From Enoplolaimus lenunculus (Eukaryota > Nematoda > Enoplea > Enoplida > Thoracostomopsidae), in assembly GCA_030248215.1 (NCBI GenBank), contig JASANG010000174.1:124001-188000 (forward strand): DNA of 64,000 nucleotides, written 5' to 3'. Position numbers and translations under genes: made by a program. This document shows, in pieces, positions 47,798 through 59,512 of this stretch. Below the pieces are notes generated by a model. That model was not told the origin of the DNA. It saw only the letters and a list, made by a program, of their open reading frames with translations, and ran no database searches. Position 1 is the first letter of the stretch. Every line of letters begins with the position of its first letter.

Positions 47798-47992
47798 TAT
47801 AAGCGATCTTTAAATCTCTATCGCATATATTTGCCAGCCTCACTGAGTATCGTTTAAAAAATTATTTATGCGGAATCTTGTACTTTTAGGCTTAAGCTTA
47901 AGCTTAGCTTATTAAACTACAGTTAATTCACAGCTTCACGGCAAATCGAAACATTTGGTAGCCAAGTGTATGTATCTTCAGTCGAGCTGGAG

Positions 47993-48244
47993 CACTGTGA
48001 ATTCCAGTGAGTTGATTTTAACTCAGAAGAGTTTTGAATCCACTAAGAAGTCTGACCTCTGAATTAGATCTTTCAAAACTCAGAATTCTGAACTCATTGA
48101 ACTCATTTCGAAATTAATTAGTCAGTCCACTCGGAATTAAATCAGCTCAGAATGAGTAATATTAACTGTTATTAACTCAGAAATAACCAGAAATACCTAA
48201 TTCTCTCTCATTGTTGATTAATCAACTCATTGGAATTTACAGTG
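47993..48244. mobile_element. Family N inverted-repeat element
   Basis: CACTGTGAATTCCAGTGAG at the left and CTCATTGGAATTTACAGTG at the right are inverted. The interior is filled with AACTCAGAA-like words. Ends resemble Tc1/mariner-type MITEs. Confidence 0.65.
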
Positions 48245-48680
48245 AGTCAGTGGCTAAGTAGTTTAGGGAAAATTTTCTGGCTCTTAATCGAAGAGTTATA
48301 GCTCATTTTGTCGCATTTGAAAATACGTTCATGCCCCCGTTGGAAATTTTACCCACCTCCAGCATATTGAGCTGGCTACAGTCCGCCTTTCTAATACCTG
48401 TTTCCAAAACTTGACTCATACGAGGTCAGCTTGACGTTGTACCCTCCCGAGGCCATTTTGCTTAACGCCTTGAAACTTGTGTCGTAATTTCAGAGTTTGA
48501 AACAATATATTGCGTTCAATTTAACACGTCATTTTAATAATGAATAAATTAATATGGTTAAAAATTTAAACATTTGAAATAAAACAATGCGATTACATAG
48601 GCATCATTTCATTTCGAATGGAAATAAGTTTTAATAGAACTTTTTTGACCCGGATTAATTCGCGATGGCGAGCCTACAGA

Positions 48681-48835
48681 CAGGTCCACAGCCAGCAGGG
48701 AGGCTAGACAAATTTACAGAAGCGGAATACAACGGTTTTCGTTGACTTTATACAAGCAAGATTGAAAATTTGTTATGGGGACCAAAATTATTCCAGGGGA
48801 CGCTGAGTCATCTGATCCTATTGACTACGGGCCTG
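48681..48835 (+). mobile_element. Family E MITE
   Basis: CAGGTCCACAGCCAGCAGG to ATTGACTACGGGCCTG, with CAAGCAAGATTGAAAATTTG inside. Confidence 0.75.
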
Positions 48836-49087
48836 GCGTGCAAAAGTGCCTTTTTTCCTCTCTGTCTTCAGGGTTTTGTAAAGGAACATATCCTTGTTTC
48901 ACACTCATGGACAACTTTTACATGAACCTCTCACACAGGCATGTGCAAATTTACGTTTTCTCTGTTGTTAACATGGGTGTAACGCCGGGGTGATACGGTT
49001 CAAAATCAGGTTTCGAGTTTTTTGGCGGGGTCTTTTAGGAAAATTTTCAGTTGGTTAACACAAGAACCCTCCAGTCTTTGAAATTTC

Positions 49088-49276
49088 GGTCCATGTTTAT
49101 AGATCAAGGACGAATCGTTTTTCCGCGGGACTGCAATCGAGTAAACACTAATAAACTTTAGGTTAATTTTTTACTTAGGCTTAGGTATACGCTTATCGTT
49201 ATATGCTTTATGGTTAGGTTTAGCTAGAGAAATAAGCGCGTATACTACTGTTACGGTCTTGTTCGTAAAATTGATC
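49088..49276 (-). mobile_element. Family A MITE (A20), diverged
   Basis: GGTCCATGTTTATAGATCAAGG, GTTTTTCCGCGGGACTGCAAT, TTAGGC units and CTACTGTTACGGTCTTGTTCG. Confidence 0.72.
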
Positions 49277-49544
49277 CTAATTTTCATTGAACGTAACCCC
49301 CCCGTCTGCCGTGTAAAATTCTGTTCCACTGCTGTCTGTCAACGCTATTTTTTTCATAAAAACTCATTTAGATTATTATAAGTGCCCGTTTTTTGACAAT
49401 ATCCAGATATATTAGTCGATTCTAAAGACAAGCATTCTATGTTTCGTATGCAAAGCTGAGACAGTTGTTAGATTGCTTTCAAATTGTCGTTTGCAATTTG
49501 TTAGTCAATTTAACGTCGTTGTTACGCACACCGGACCGCGCAGT

Positions 49545-49705
49545 TAGGCCCGTAGCCAGCTCACCTTGCTAGGGGGGTTAAAAATTCTTAGATGGGACAT
49601 ACAAAGGTTTCGTTGATATATAAGCAAGGTTGAAAATTTGCTACGGGGACCAAAACTTTTCCAGAGGAGGCTGAGCCCCCGTGTGCCCCCTTGGCTATGG
49701 GTCCG
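49545..49705 (+). mobile_element. Family E MITE
   Basis: TAGGCCCGTAGCCAGCTCACC to TTGGCTATGGGTCCG, close to the family consensus. Confidence 0.8.
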
Positions 49706-49830
49706 TATGCAGCGTTATTGATGAACAACGGATAGTATATCTGTTCATACGAAGAATTAATGCCGTTTGGCCGAATGATAAATAGCTGTGTAAGATAATG
49801 TTTCAGGTACGTGGCCAAGACCTGACAGGT

Positions 49831-50062
49831 TCGGGTTGGCGCTATACTCGACGCGCACTGTCGAACGTTGCCGCTCGCTGTCACACGCCGCCGGGTGCCG
49901 CTGGACGCCGCTGGAAGCCGGTGCATGCCGCCGATACGCTTTTATGCGTTGCTAACAAAAATACAGGCAAAATGTATTTGGTGGCGTGCGGGAATTTTTA
50001 ATAAAACTTTTTACCGATGCGGCGGTGTCCGACGGCACGCGGCGAGTATAGCGCTATCCTAA
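49831..50062. mobile_element. Family C element, best copy
   Basis: GGGTTGGCGCTATACTCGAC at the left and GGCGAGTATAGCGCTATCC at the right are inverted. The interior is GC-rich (GCCGCTGGACGCCGCTGG) with an AT-rich centre. Confidence 0.78.
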
Positions 50063-50109
50063 ACGATATCCTGTACCATTATGCGCTAGTTCATGACATA
50101 CTTTTAATT

Positions 50110-50223
50110 ACACAGGATTTTCGTTGGCTTGCAAGCAAATGTTAAAAGATTTTGTAGGAGGGCTAAAGGTATTCCAGGTGGGCTGGAGCCTCTCACATTG
50201 CGTCCCCTGAGCTACGGTCCCTG
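50110..50223 (+). mobile_element. Family E right-half fragment
   Basis: TTGCAAGCAAATGTTAAAAG, GTGGGCTGGAGCC and GAGCTACGGTCCCTG. Confidence 0.5.
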
Positions 50224-50935
50224 TCTACGAGCGGCACACGGGTTTGTAGCAATTGACTTCCGACCAAAGAGGTCTATTAAGTAAAAAATATACAAAAATT
50301 AAAGTTTTCGGTACCTCAAAAATTATTTTGCTACTCATTTTAACAATAGCTACACATACTAAAACTTTAAAAATATATTTCGAGTGAGTGTTGATTCAAT
50401 TTTAAGGTGCCCTCCATACCAGTGTACTCTCCGGTGGTACCTGTTTGTGTTTATCATATTTTTCTTTTTTATATCTTTATTTTGTCATTTGTATGTTTCT
50501 TTTTTTTACATTAACACATATTTAGCAATAAAATCACTTAAAACAACCATCATTGTATGCTTTAACTGTAGGTAAGATTTTTAGCTAAAATAACGAAAGC
50601 GGAAACGGATATCTGTTTACACCCTGCTCAACTGCATAGATTACAGGAGTTTTTTTGCAAGATGATGCAGGTGCCCCCCGGTTCCTTAAAGCAATTTTTG
50701 AATAGTTCGATTTCTAGAAAGCAGAAAAATGCTTTGAAATTAGAAATTTATGGGTTGTCGCAGCCTATATTGTATTTTGTCCATTGAATCGTACTTGCAC
50801 CCCCTATCCCAATATTGTGTTGGTACCGATGCTCATATGATTAATTTCTAGAATGTTGTCTAAAACGAGTGTGGTTAAGTTGTTACTAGAAAAAATGTTT
50901 GAAGTTAAATACTGCGCAGGTTACCTAATTGCACC

Positions 50936-51165
50936 TGTCACGCTTGCATTTTTCCCGGGTGCATTTCCCCCTCCCGAAAAATGCAACTTGCTGCATTTTG
51001 CCCCCCCCAGTAAAAATGGTGTATCTCCATTTGGAAATATCCACCTGGGTGCCTTTGCATCCGGAAAATGGAACTCGGTGCATTTTCCTTTTGAAGAATT
51101 CAATTAGGTGCACCCCACCGGCAGAAATCCAACTTGGTACATTTCCTCCCCCGGAATAATCCAAC
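50936..51165. repeat. Degenerate tandem repeat, GGTGCATTT(T)CC type
   Basis: About six diverged units of roughly 30-45 bp built on CCGGAAAAATGCAACTTGG and TGCATTTTCC. Open frames on both strands follow the repeat and are unlikely to be genes. Confidence 0.65.
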
Positions 51166-51359
51166 AAGTGTTAAAAAGTCAACATTTGTTCAGCATGTTC
51201 ACTTCGGGGGTGCAGCATACACGCCTGGCACGCCACAGGATTAAGCATGCTGACTTACCAAATGCTTGCTATTCTCTTTAGTGGCCAAGTTTTACACCGC
51301 TAATACTGTAAAGACTGTACTCAAAATCCAACAGCGATGCTGATGCTATTCGTTTAAAT

Positions 51360-51830
51360 ATTACTTTTAGTTGCGGATCCTGAAATGCTTGACAGGGTCC
51401 CAGGTAATAATATATCAATAGTGAAAAATCCCGCGAACAAAGCGAGCGAAAAACCAAACGCAATTTTAGTACTAAATCTTAAAACTAAACTGTCGTTGTT
51501 TGTCAGCTCGGTGGAGTATCGGACTTGTGTTGACGAACCACGGCCTTTGTGTCGCCAAAGAATTTGTAAAAGCTGTTACTCGACGAGGTTGGGCCTTATA
51601 TTTGATTGGGCTCGTTTGAAGTTTTTTTTTTCAAATGTCACTTTTATAGTTGTGGATCCTGAAACGTCTGACGGGAGCCCCTAGACATATATCATGGGGA
51701 AAAACAATGCGAGCGAAATTGGGCGGGGGGCACAGTTTGGGTGTCCCTCCCATGAATCTGCAAGCGATGCCAGTCGACAAGGTCGGGGCTGTCGTTCGAT
51801 TCGTTAATGACATTATTCATCGGCCCGGTA
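51360..51830 (+). repeat. Diverged direct duplication of about 285 bp
   Basis: TTTTAGTTGCGGATCCTGAAA at 51365 and TTATAGTTGTGGATCCTGAAA at about 51645 begin two stretches that both continue with GAC(A)GGG, a CCC AGGT/CTAGAC ATATATCA block, GCGAGCGAAA and a GACGAGGTTGGG/GACAAGGTCGGG block. Confidence 0.5.
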
Positions 51831-52134
51831 AACGTAATTTATTTTTTAGTATTTATATATAATTTTTCACCTAAAGTATTACATAATTTAATTAATTTAA
51901 TATATTATCCGTTTAGCTCCCACATGACTCTACTCAAACTTACAATAACCTTCAATAAAATGAAATGTTTTCAGCCGAAAAAATACATCAACAACAAGTT
52001 TGCAGGGTTCGAAATGCAAAAAAGTTCGTATTTATTGTATGCTGTTGTTGTTGTTGTTGACTGTCGCACGCTTGCATTGCAATCGATACAGTGAACTTCA
52101 TCATCTCTTTCGAGTCAACAAATTTGATTTTTGA

Positions 52135-52153
52135 CCAACCGCAACAACCACAA

Positions 52154-52185
<32 letters not shown>

Positions 52186-52269
52186 GCTACAGCATCGACA
52201 ACAACTACAACAAAAACAACATCATCGACAACAACAACGTCAACAAAACAACAACGTCAATAAATCATC

Positions 52270-52358
<89 letters not shown>

Positions 52359-52425
52359 CCACAACAACAACCACAACAACAACAACGAAAACTCCAACAA
52401 CAATAACAACAACAACAACAAAACC
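52135..52425. repeat. (CAA)n trinucleotide microsatellite
   Basis: About 290 bases of CAA/ACA with interruptions. The + frames read poly-Gln or poly-Thr. Nothing around it suggests a coding exon. Confidence 0.9.
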
Positions 52426-53207
52426 AAATGCAATTTATGCATTATATTAGAAACTAACCGCAAAGCACTTCTTGCCCAATCCCCCCTGTGACGACATACC
52501 TTTCTCACTATGTGAAGAGTCTTACCGCCGCTGTTTCCCCCCGCGCTTCGCAGCAATTTTATGTACCGTTCAGCGTTAACCACCCAAATTAGTCGCGAAA
52601 AGATTATTTGAGCACAATATTCGTGCTGAGTGCTTTCTCACCTCGTTCGGTCGATAGCATATAGCTTACTCACACAAATTGTGTACAAAGCTGGCTGTTT
52701 ATTATCTCTTTAAATCCCCGAATTGGCAAAGCTTGAAACGTATTTTTTCTGCAGTTTGCATTCGGCTTTCACAGACTGTCTCTAGTGTGTTATTTGCCGA
52801 CCCCCCCACATCAGAGATATATGGTTTCGCGGTATTTCGAATTTAAATATTTTCCGCTTTAAACTGGCTTCAGGAGCCGATTGGCTTGCAAAAATTAAAA
52901 ATTGAAAAAATTATTAATATTCAGTTTAACTCAACTTTGTCTCAACGATTGAAATTTGGCCGATTTGTGTCGACGAACGCTGCATGTGGTGATTACATTT
53001 AAGCCGCTCGCATGCCCTCTGATTATGATACATTACGACGATGATTTAACGATTGTTTATTACGATTACGTTGTTGTTTTTGATAATTTCTGGACACTGC
53101 AATAATTATGTCACGGTTAAACGTAAGTTCAAATTTGGACAGGCTCGTGGTGCACGAGTGAACTCTGCAAATTTTCTAAATAAACTAGCATACCCATCGG
53201 TAGAACC

Positions 53208-53412
53208 AGTGGCGGATCCAGAAATTTACGACGGAAGATGACGAACTGGCAAAAGTTATGAAACACAATTTTTACTGTATGCTATATAATGTGCTAATTT
53301 TTTGAGTGGGGAAAATTGTAAGGTAGACGAACGTTGTCATTTTATCACGAAAAATTCTTTGAGGGGGGGGGCGGTGTACACACCCCCGCTACCCTTCTCT
53401 GAATCTGTTAGG
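53208..53412. mobile_element. Family F element
   Basis: CAGTGGCGGATCCAGAAAT at the left, TGTATGCTATATAATGTGC and AAAATTGTAAGGTAGACG inside, and CCCTTCTCTGAATCTG at the right, as in the copy at 17163. Confidence 0.6.
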
Positions 53413-54006
53413 GTGTAAAACCCGACCTCAACAATCAGCGCAAACCCAAGTATAACGCTAAGAACACTTCTATCTAAAAAGTTTGCGACAAAATGTGAGA
53501 ATGTAAAATTAAGTTAAGAGTATATTATATATACAGCAAATGAGACGTTTCAGTACTTACAAGGCTGATTTAAATGACAGAGGGCTAGCTAATGTATATT
53601 TTGAATTACGAAGGAGTGTATACTCCACTGATCTGTAATTGGAACAAGACTTATTTCAATTAGGCTAAGTATGCTTGACTGAATGGTAAATTTGTAATCT
53701 ATCGAATTCAGTCATCGACTTAAGCATTTACTTAACTTAAGTACGCTTTTAAAAACGACAAAATCGTTAAGTAATTACTTTGCACGTACTTAACTACTAA
53801 GTCATACTTAAGAAGGGTTTCGGAAACCCAGCCATTGACGTTTATTGATTCGGACATAAAATAGGGATATTCGTTAATAATACGGTTCATTTTAAGTGGC
53901 TAAAATCAATGGGCCGCTTAAACAAAAGAACGCAGATGAACCAGAAGTGAAAATGTCATTTATTCATTAATTTTGTTTTTAATTGAAAAAAAAATTGTTT
54001 ATTCAG
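53413..54006. other. Region upstream of the first visible PDZ exon
   Basis: Presumed intron or 5' flank. Repeated CTTAAGTA-type words at 53715-53815 form imperfect inverted repeats. No exon ending in phase 0 that could precede 54007 was found. Confidence 0.4.
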
Positions 54007-57000
54007 CTGACTGGCGAATGGATTCGAATTGAAGTGATTGAACTGTTGAACAAAGGTTCCGGCCTTGGATTCGGAATTATCGGTGGACGCTCAACAGGTG
54101 TTGTGATCAAAACCATTGTGCCTGGCGGTGTTGCGGATCAGGTATTTATACGCTTTTGACAATATTGTAATGTTCCAAGGTCCCACCGAAAATAACATAA
54201 CCTCCAGGGTTAATAATTGACGATTGATCTCTCAATGCTACCTTGTTAACCTAACGTTACGTTGTTTTTGGTAGAACCACGGAAGACACTGTTGTGAAAG
54301 ACGTAACAAGAATTGTTTGTGTCTTTTACTACTGCTGTAACTTTTTTAATTTGTTAAATTTTATTGAGTTTTCCTCTTCTTGACACAAATCAGTATTCTT
54401 AGGCGTTATTTTTTTTTCTCCTGGTCAAAAAAACCCGCATTTGTCGGAGAGAACGTTAGCGCCTTGCTGCGCTGATTACAAGTATAATTTTATCAATAGC
54501 GTCCCAAAATTCAGTATCGTGCAACTGTGATACGACCGATATTGTGACACCGAAGACAAAATTATTGTGAATGGTCTCTAATATCACCTTCGTGTAGTCT
54601 TATTAGACCGCGTTCACTCCAAACCATCGTGTCAAATTTTCGCAGCTTACAATCTCAAATATATCAAATTTAGCGTACGTAGGTAGTTTACGACGCGATA
54701 AAGGTCAAGAAACTAATTTCAAGTTTTAAATTGTGTTTTTTCAGGATGGCCGTTTGCAATCTGGAGATCTGTTGGTGCAAATTGGCGATGTTTATTTGAT
54801 GGGAATGACATCCGAACAGGTACGTTCGAATGACACAGGTATGTTGTGGAACAATGTATAGAACAGGGCCGCAACAGTAGTATAGGCATATTTCTAAGCT
54901 TAAGCCTAAACCTGAGGAAAAAATCGTCTGTAGCTTAAACTTGCTCTATTGCAGTCGCACGGAAAAAACGTTCCGCTACTGATCTTTACATGATCTCAGA
55001 TTGCAGCAGGCAGTCAGATCAATTTTTTTGTTCAGATAGGGGTTTCATGAGCTCTTTTTGGTTGGTAACAAAACCAAACCTAATTTTTAAAATTTTATAT
55101 AATATAAACGGAAAGAATCTTTGATGTTGTGCGTACGTTTAAATTATTTGAATCGGTGCCCCTATGAGAATATATGGTCACATTTTGGTATCAGGGCATG
55201 GACGAGCTCCAGAAATTTGGCTTTGGCATTTTTGATACAAAGCGGTCCATTTTTATTTTACCCAATGGCTTAAGGCCCATCGGACATTTGTTCGCTGGAC
55301 GAGATACCCAGTTTGCTGTCCTGTTTTTTGTATCCGTAAGTATTCCATTCGAAGAATCTGATTATGAATTGTAAGTCACGGTATAATGAAAAGGAACATT
55401 ACACCTTGAATATCCCACTGGTACAGTACGCGGTACGAAGATTGTTGCGCCGGACGATCCGGACGGTGACTGATGGTCCAGATGGGAACAGACAGTGCGG
55501 ACGGTGTTGGATGGTGCTGAAGACATTACAAAATGGTTATTTTCATTGCGAAAACAATCGCGTTGCGTAATGATTATTCATATTTCAACCAAACCATTGA
55601 ACCAGTTAACGCGATACGCCAACGATATTTGGAAATGTCGCAACCATTTTGACCATTAATACGGCACTAAATTTGGGTTTCAGGTTGCCACTGTTTTGCG
55701 TCAACAGGAACCAAACGTTCGGTTGATTGTTGCGCGATCAATCGAACAAACGAAACAGTTACAACTGCCATCTCAGGCTTCAGGTAAATTTCCCACATTT
55801 TCAAATTTATTTAACAATTATGCGCCTTATATAACATTACGAACAATGGCGGATCCACGGGGGGGGGCACCCCGGCCGTGCCCCCCAACAGCATCTCGAC
55901 AAAAATTATATTGGGACTCAAAATGGGGACCCCCCTTTTATTTCGGTCACTACAGTATGGGTCAAAAATAAGTTTATTACCTGTGAAATTTTGGCCCCCC
56001 CCATTTTGAGATCCTGGATCCGCCACTGATTACGAATTATGTTTTAAAGTTTATTTGCGTTGTGCGAGCAGATTTTGAGATTGAGTACTGTCTAAGTTCG
56101 TTTGTTTGGCCTATGTATTGGACAGAGCCGCATCAGTAGTATAGGTATATTTCTTGGCGTAAGCTTAAGCCCAAGCATAAATGTGAGTTTATGCCTAAGC
56201 CTAAGCAAAAAATATATGTCTAAAGCTTAAGCTTACTGTGTTGCAATCCTACAGAAACGCGTTCCACCCATGATATTTACATCGGCCGTTTGTTTTAACA
56301 CCTATTACTAATTGGGGGAGTGGCTCAATTTTGTTGTAAACCAAGGTGTGAACAAAATTTTTTGACTCCAGGGCCTTTAAAGTGGGGTTATTCACCATTA
56401 GGCCCATGTATAGAACAGGGCCGGATCGTTTACCGGAGGGGCTGTAACTGAGTCAGTTTAAGCTTTAGACTAAGTTTTTTGCTTAGGCTTAGGCTTAGGA
56501 ATAGGCTCATTCTTACGCTTAGGCTTAGGCTTAGGCTTAAGAATATGCTTAATATACTACTGTTCTTGTCCTGTTCTATACATGGGCCTACCATTACCAC
56601 TCAACTATTAGAGCTTAGCGCTTAATCAGATTGAGTTCTCACGTCTAAAGCCCTATTCACACGTGCAGTTTTGTCGGAATCCCGTTCGAAAAACATGCGG
56701 CTGCAAATAATTCATTAAAAATCATAGCTAGGAATTTAGTTCACATGCGTAAATAACCATGTAAGTTCACTGAATTTACTTGAGCCGTTTTCTCATTGGC
56801 TGATCAAAAAAAGCAAGTGTAGCGTGCAATTTGCAGCTGGAAGTTCTCGCATCAAAAACTTGCGCGTGTGAATAGGGCTTTATAAAAATATTGTATGTAC
56901 TGTAATATGTCTATAATAATTGTTAAAGACTACGACATTATCTAGGAGATCTTGGAATCGAACCCCGTTTCGGAGTCAACGCAAAATTAAAAATTATTCT

Positions 57001-57555
57001 ATGGTTTATGCTAAAATTGTGTAAATCTTGTACAAGTTTTCAATGTTATTGTCTTGTGGTTGTGGATGCGATGGAACCGTCGTCTGAATCCACCGCTGAC
57101 TCCAGTGTACAAAGGAGTTGTATCGAATAATTGAAAATTTATATTTAGGTTCAAACGGAATGATCCTCAAAACGCAATCGGACAACGGCTGCCTAATCGT
57201 GCCTACTCGAGTGATCACAGACGCGCGAGCGTTAGATGAACAGCTACAAAAATTGTTCGCCGTACAACGCAAGCCCTCGCACCCGACTATTGCTCCTCCA
57301 AATGCCCTTCCCTTGGCAAAAGAGTTCGATGCAAACGCAAATGACCCGTCCAAAATTGATCACGCTGTCGTTGCTCAGCAACATTCAGTTCAGCTCAACG
57401 AAACTTCGAAATCAAAGGTTCAGGCAGACTCAGAACAGGGCATTGAATCCCGACCGCCGCTAAATTCGGAGGAAGCGGCGCCTATTGCGACTAGCGAAAG
57501 CTCTCAAGTCGATGCGGATACGTTAGCGGAAATGGAGTCACGGTTGAAAGATGTG
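54007..57555 (+). CDS. MPDZ: Multi-PDZ scaffold, PATJ/MPDZ type (partial: PDZ2-like domain and following linker)
   Basis: Exons 54007-54141, 54745-54819, 55684-55783 and 57149-57555 join with phases 0,0,1; all have AG acceptors and GT donors. The first three encode one complete PDZ domain: [20 protein letters not shown] (the GLGF carboxylate-binding loop), then [41 protein letters not shown] and VRLIVAR. This is strikingly like PDZ2 of MPDZ/PATJ, where [17 protein letters not shown] and KTIxPGGVAD are signatures. The fourth exon encodes a linker with LIVPTRVI and an acidic, Ser/Gln-rich stretch. Family role: submembrane scaffold at cell junctions and polarity complexes. The upstream L27 and PDZ1 and the downstream PDZ domains were not found; they may lie in distant exons or outside the window. 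The first exon begins in phase 0. Confidence 0.85.
54848..54994 (+). mobile_element. Family A MITE (A21) in a PDZ-gene intron
   Basis: GAACAATGTATAGAACAGGG to CTGATCTTTACATG, starting 29 bases after the donor of the 54745-54819 exon. Short hexamer interior. Confidence 0.75.
55844..56028. mobile_element. Family F hAT-like element in a PDZ-gene intron
   Basis: CAATGGCGGATCCACGG to CCTGGATCCGCCACTG, flanked by an exact 8-bp duplication ATTACGAA (55836-55843 and 56029-56036). It begins 61 bases after the preceding exon. Confidence 0.87.
56108..56287 (+). mobile_element. Family A MITE (A22) in a PDZ-gene intron
   Basis: GGCCTATGTATTGGACAG to TGATATTTACATCGGCC with an exact 8-bp duplication GTTTGTTT (56100-56107 and 56288-56295). 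Confidence 0.87.
56401..56588 (-). mobile_element. Family A MITE (A23) in a PDZ-gene intron
   Basis: GGCCCATGTATAGAACAGGG to CCTGTTCTATACATGGGCC, near-perfect termini. Flanks CACCATTA/TACCATTA match in 7 of 8. Interior has clean TTAGGC runs. Confidence 0.87.
56646..56882. mobile_element. Family G inverted-repeat element in a PDZ-gene intron
   Basis: TAAAGCCCTATTCACACGTG at the left and GCGTGTGAATAGGGCTTTA at the right are inverted. Confidence 0.78.
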
Positions 57556-57747
57556 GTAAGTTCAGCGGAAATGGGACGCAACTTTAACGTCACAAGCTTA
57601 GGCAAACGCACAGGTTTACGCCTAAGCGAAGGCTTAGGTTTAAGAGAAGGTTTGTCGAAGCCTAGGCATAAGCCTAAACCTTTTTCTAAGTCTTTTCCTA
57701 AGCCTAAGCCTAAACGTAAAATATTGGAAGTTTGCAAGATCGCTTAA
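57556..57747 (+). other. In-frame read-through of the last PDZ-gene donor, Lys/Pro-rich
   Basis: After the strong donor GTG|GTAAGT at 57556 the frame stays open for 63 more codons before a TAA at 57745-57747. The tail would contain KPRHKPKPF and FPKPKPKRK, both encoded by CCTAAG-type hexamers, preceded by an inverted GCTTAGG tract. It is either intron sequence that happens to be open, or an intron-retention C-terminus that truncates the scaffold after its linker. The donor is good, so intron is the simpler reading. Confidence 0.45.
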
Positions 57748-58983
57748 TGCTTTTATCTTGGCTCTCGCCGATAAGGAAATTTGTCTTTGTTCACACTTTG
57801 ACGACACCTCAAAACAGCTGCCCCTTCAATCACAATGATACGGTTGCATCGTTTTGAACGATCTATTATTACGGCGCGCATATATATTATTTACCCATCA
57901 ATAATTATTGGCAGTTCATCTCTGTCAATAGGAGGGTGGGTACCCGGGATGCTGAAACCTCCGTGGACACCCTAAAACTTTATGACGGTTCCAGATATCT
58001 CTTAAATTAAGAACATACTAATTTCTAAAAAAACTTAAACAAGATTTACAACCTGCGTCTTAGACTTCGAATGGCTATGTGTCTATTTTTCGAACCCCTA
58101 AGGTTGAAACCGCTTCGGCGCGCCTTTGGCCCATAAACAATTTTCAACCAAACAAAGCTCGTTGTGTGCGCTCAGCTACAGATAATAACATACCTCCCTC
58201 CCCCCATACGTACAAGTTGTGGCGCTGTTTGGACTGATGAATTTTTGACCGAAAAAAATTACCCGTTTCGGGTTTGAAAATTCGACTAGCTATGTAATTT
58301 TTTGGACACAAACATCAGTTTATGTTTTAATTCTCTTCGATGTGTTTGTTTTTTCTGTTATTATACCTTTTTTGGGTTCTGTCGCTTTTTATTGATGTGT
58401 CTCTATTTATTGGTTGGTGTTTGTTGTTTCTGGACGCCTGTTTGCTCGGTACATCAGTGTCTTCGGGGGCCGCTTTTAAATTCAGCGGTTTTAACACATT
58501 TAAATCAGTTGTCTGAAAAAAAAGTTTGATATTGCACGTTAATAAAATGGGAAAAATAGATTGTGTGACTTAAGTGTGGCTTTGCGGTTCTACACTTGGT
58601 TTAATATAATAATAGGTTTACAGATTGATGCCATACCAAATATATCCTCCTATCTGACGGTAAAATTAGTATTATAAATTTCCGATTTATGAAACAGTTA
58701 TTAATGTAATTTTGTTAAAAATAACTGCATCTCACAAGACATTTCCGTAGTTATAAGTTTGTCTTTGGAGCACTGAAATGCAAGCAGTGCTCAGTGGTAA
58801 GCGAGCGCAGGAGTTAGAAATAAAACAGCGGAAAACAGTAAATATCCAATTTTTTGGGCGGAAAACATATTGTATTTTGTGCCGTACTGCTGCTATCCAT
58901 CGAACGAATTCTATGTCTACGGGAATTTTTTCCTGCCTTTGTATAATAATCTTCATGCCCTGTCTACTAAACGGTTTCAAATA
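57748..58983. other. Unassigned region downstream of the PDZ exons
   Basis: No further PDZ exon could be recognised; a search for GLGF-type codons by eye was negative. Confidence 0.35.
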
Positions 58984-59130
58984 CCTTGCTAGGGGGGTAA
59001 AGATTTCCAAGTAGGCATACGAGTGTTTTCAAAGACATACAAGCCAGGTTGAAAATTTTCAAAAATGGCCAAAAAATTTTCCCTGGGGGAGCTGAGACCC
59101 CTGAGCCCCGCTTTTGGCTACGGGCTCGTG
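58984..59130 (+). mobile_element. Family E MITE, left end lost
   Basis: CCTTGCTAGGGGGGTAAAG, AGGTTGAAAATTTTC, GGGGGAGCTGAG and TTTGGCTACGGGCTCG. Confidence 0.7.
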
Positions 59131-59512
59131 CTGGGAGCTGATAGTTTCGCTGTTTGACAGCATAATGCTTTTAAACTTGTATACAATAGTTTTTGTCATT
59201 TTACAACTAGCTAAGAAATTAAATGTTTGTTTTCATTATTTTCAAACGTTTTGTGAATTTCGTTTGAAATTTCAGTGCGTTAAAATCACAAAAACTAAGT
59301 GAAATTAAGCGACATTTTTTCTTATAAAAGCTTCAAATTTATGGTTTTATTTGCTTCTTCTAGCTTCACCTGTGATAAGTCGTAAATACAGCTTAAAACA
59401 GATAATGGTTGCTGTATGAAATTGCCGCGAGGGCTCTACAGCTTTAAGCATCTCAGTAAAAGAGTTTATTGTTAAAGTTATTCCAGCTACAGTGCCATTT
59501 CAACTGCTACTT

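Noticed and set aside
50853-51167. Overlapping frames on both strands
   Set aside because: They follow a degenerate tandem repeat.
52091-52583. Poly-Gln/poly-Thr open frames
   Set aside because: They are translations of a (CAA)n microsatellite with no splice or domain support.
53053-53123. Possible exon before the PDZ domain, ending at a GTAAGT donor
   Set aside because: It would end in phase 1, which does not join to the PDZ reading frame at 54007.
56945-56985. B-box-like GGGGTTCGATTCC on the - strand
   Set aside because: No A box or cloverleaf at the right distance; at most a tRNA relic.
57006-57353. 115-codon - strand frame
   Set aside because: Antisense shadow of the PDZ-gene linker exon.
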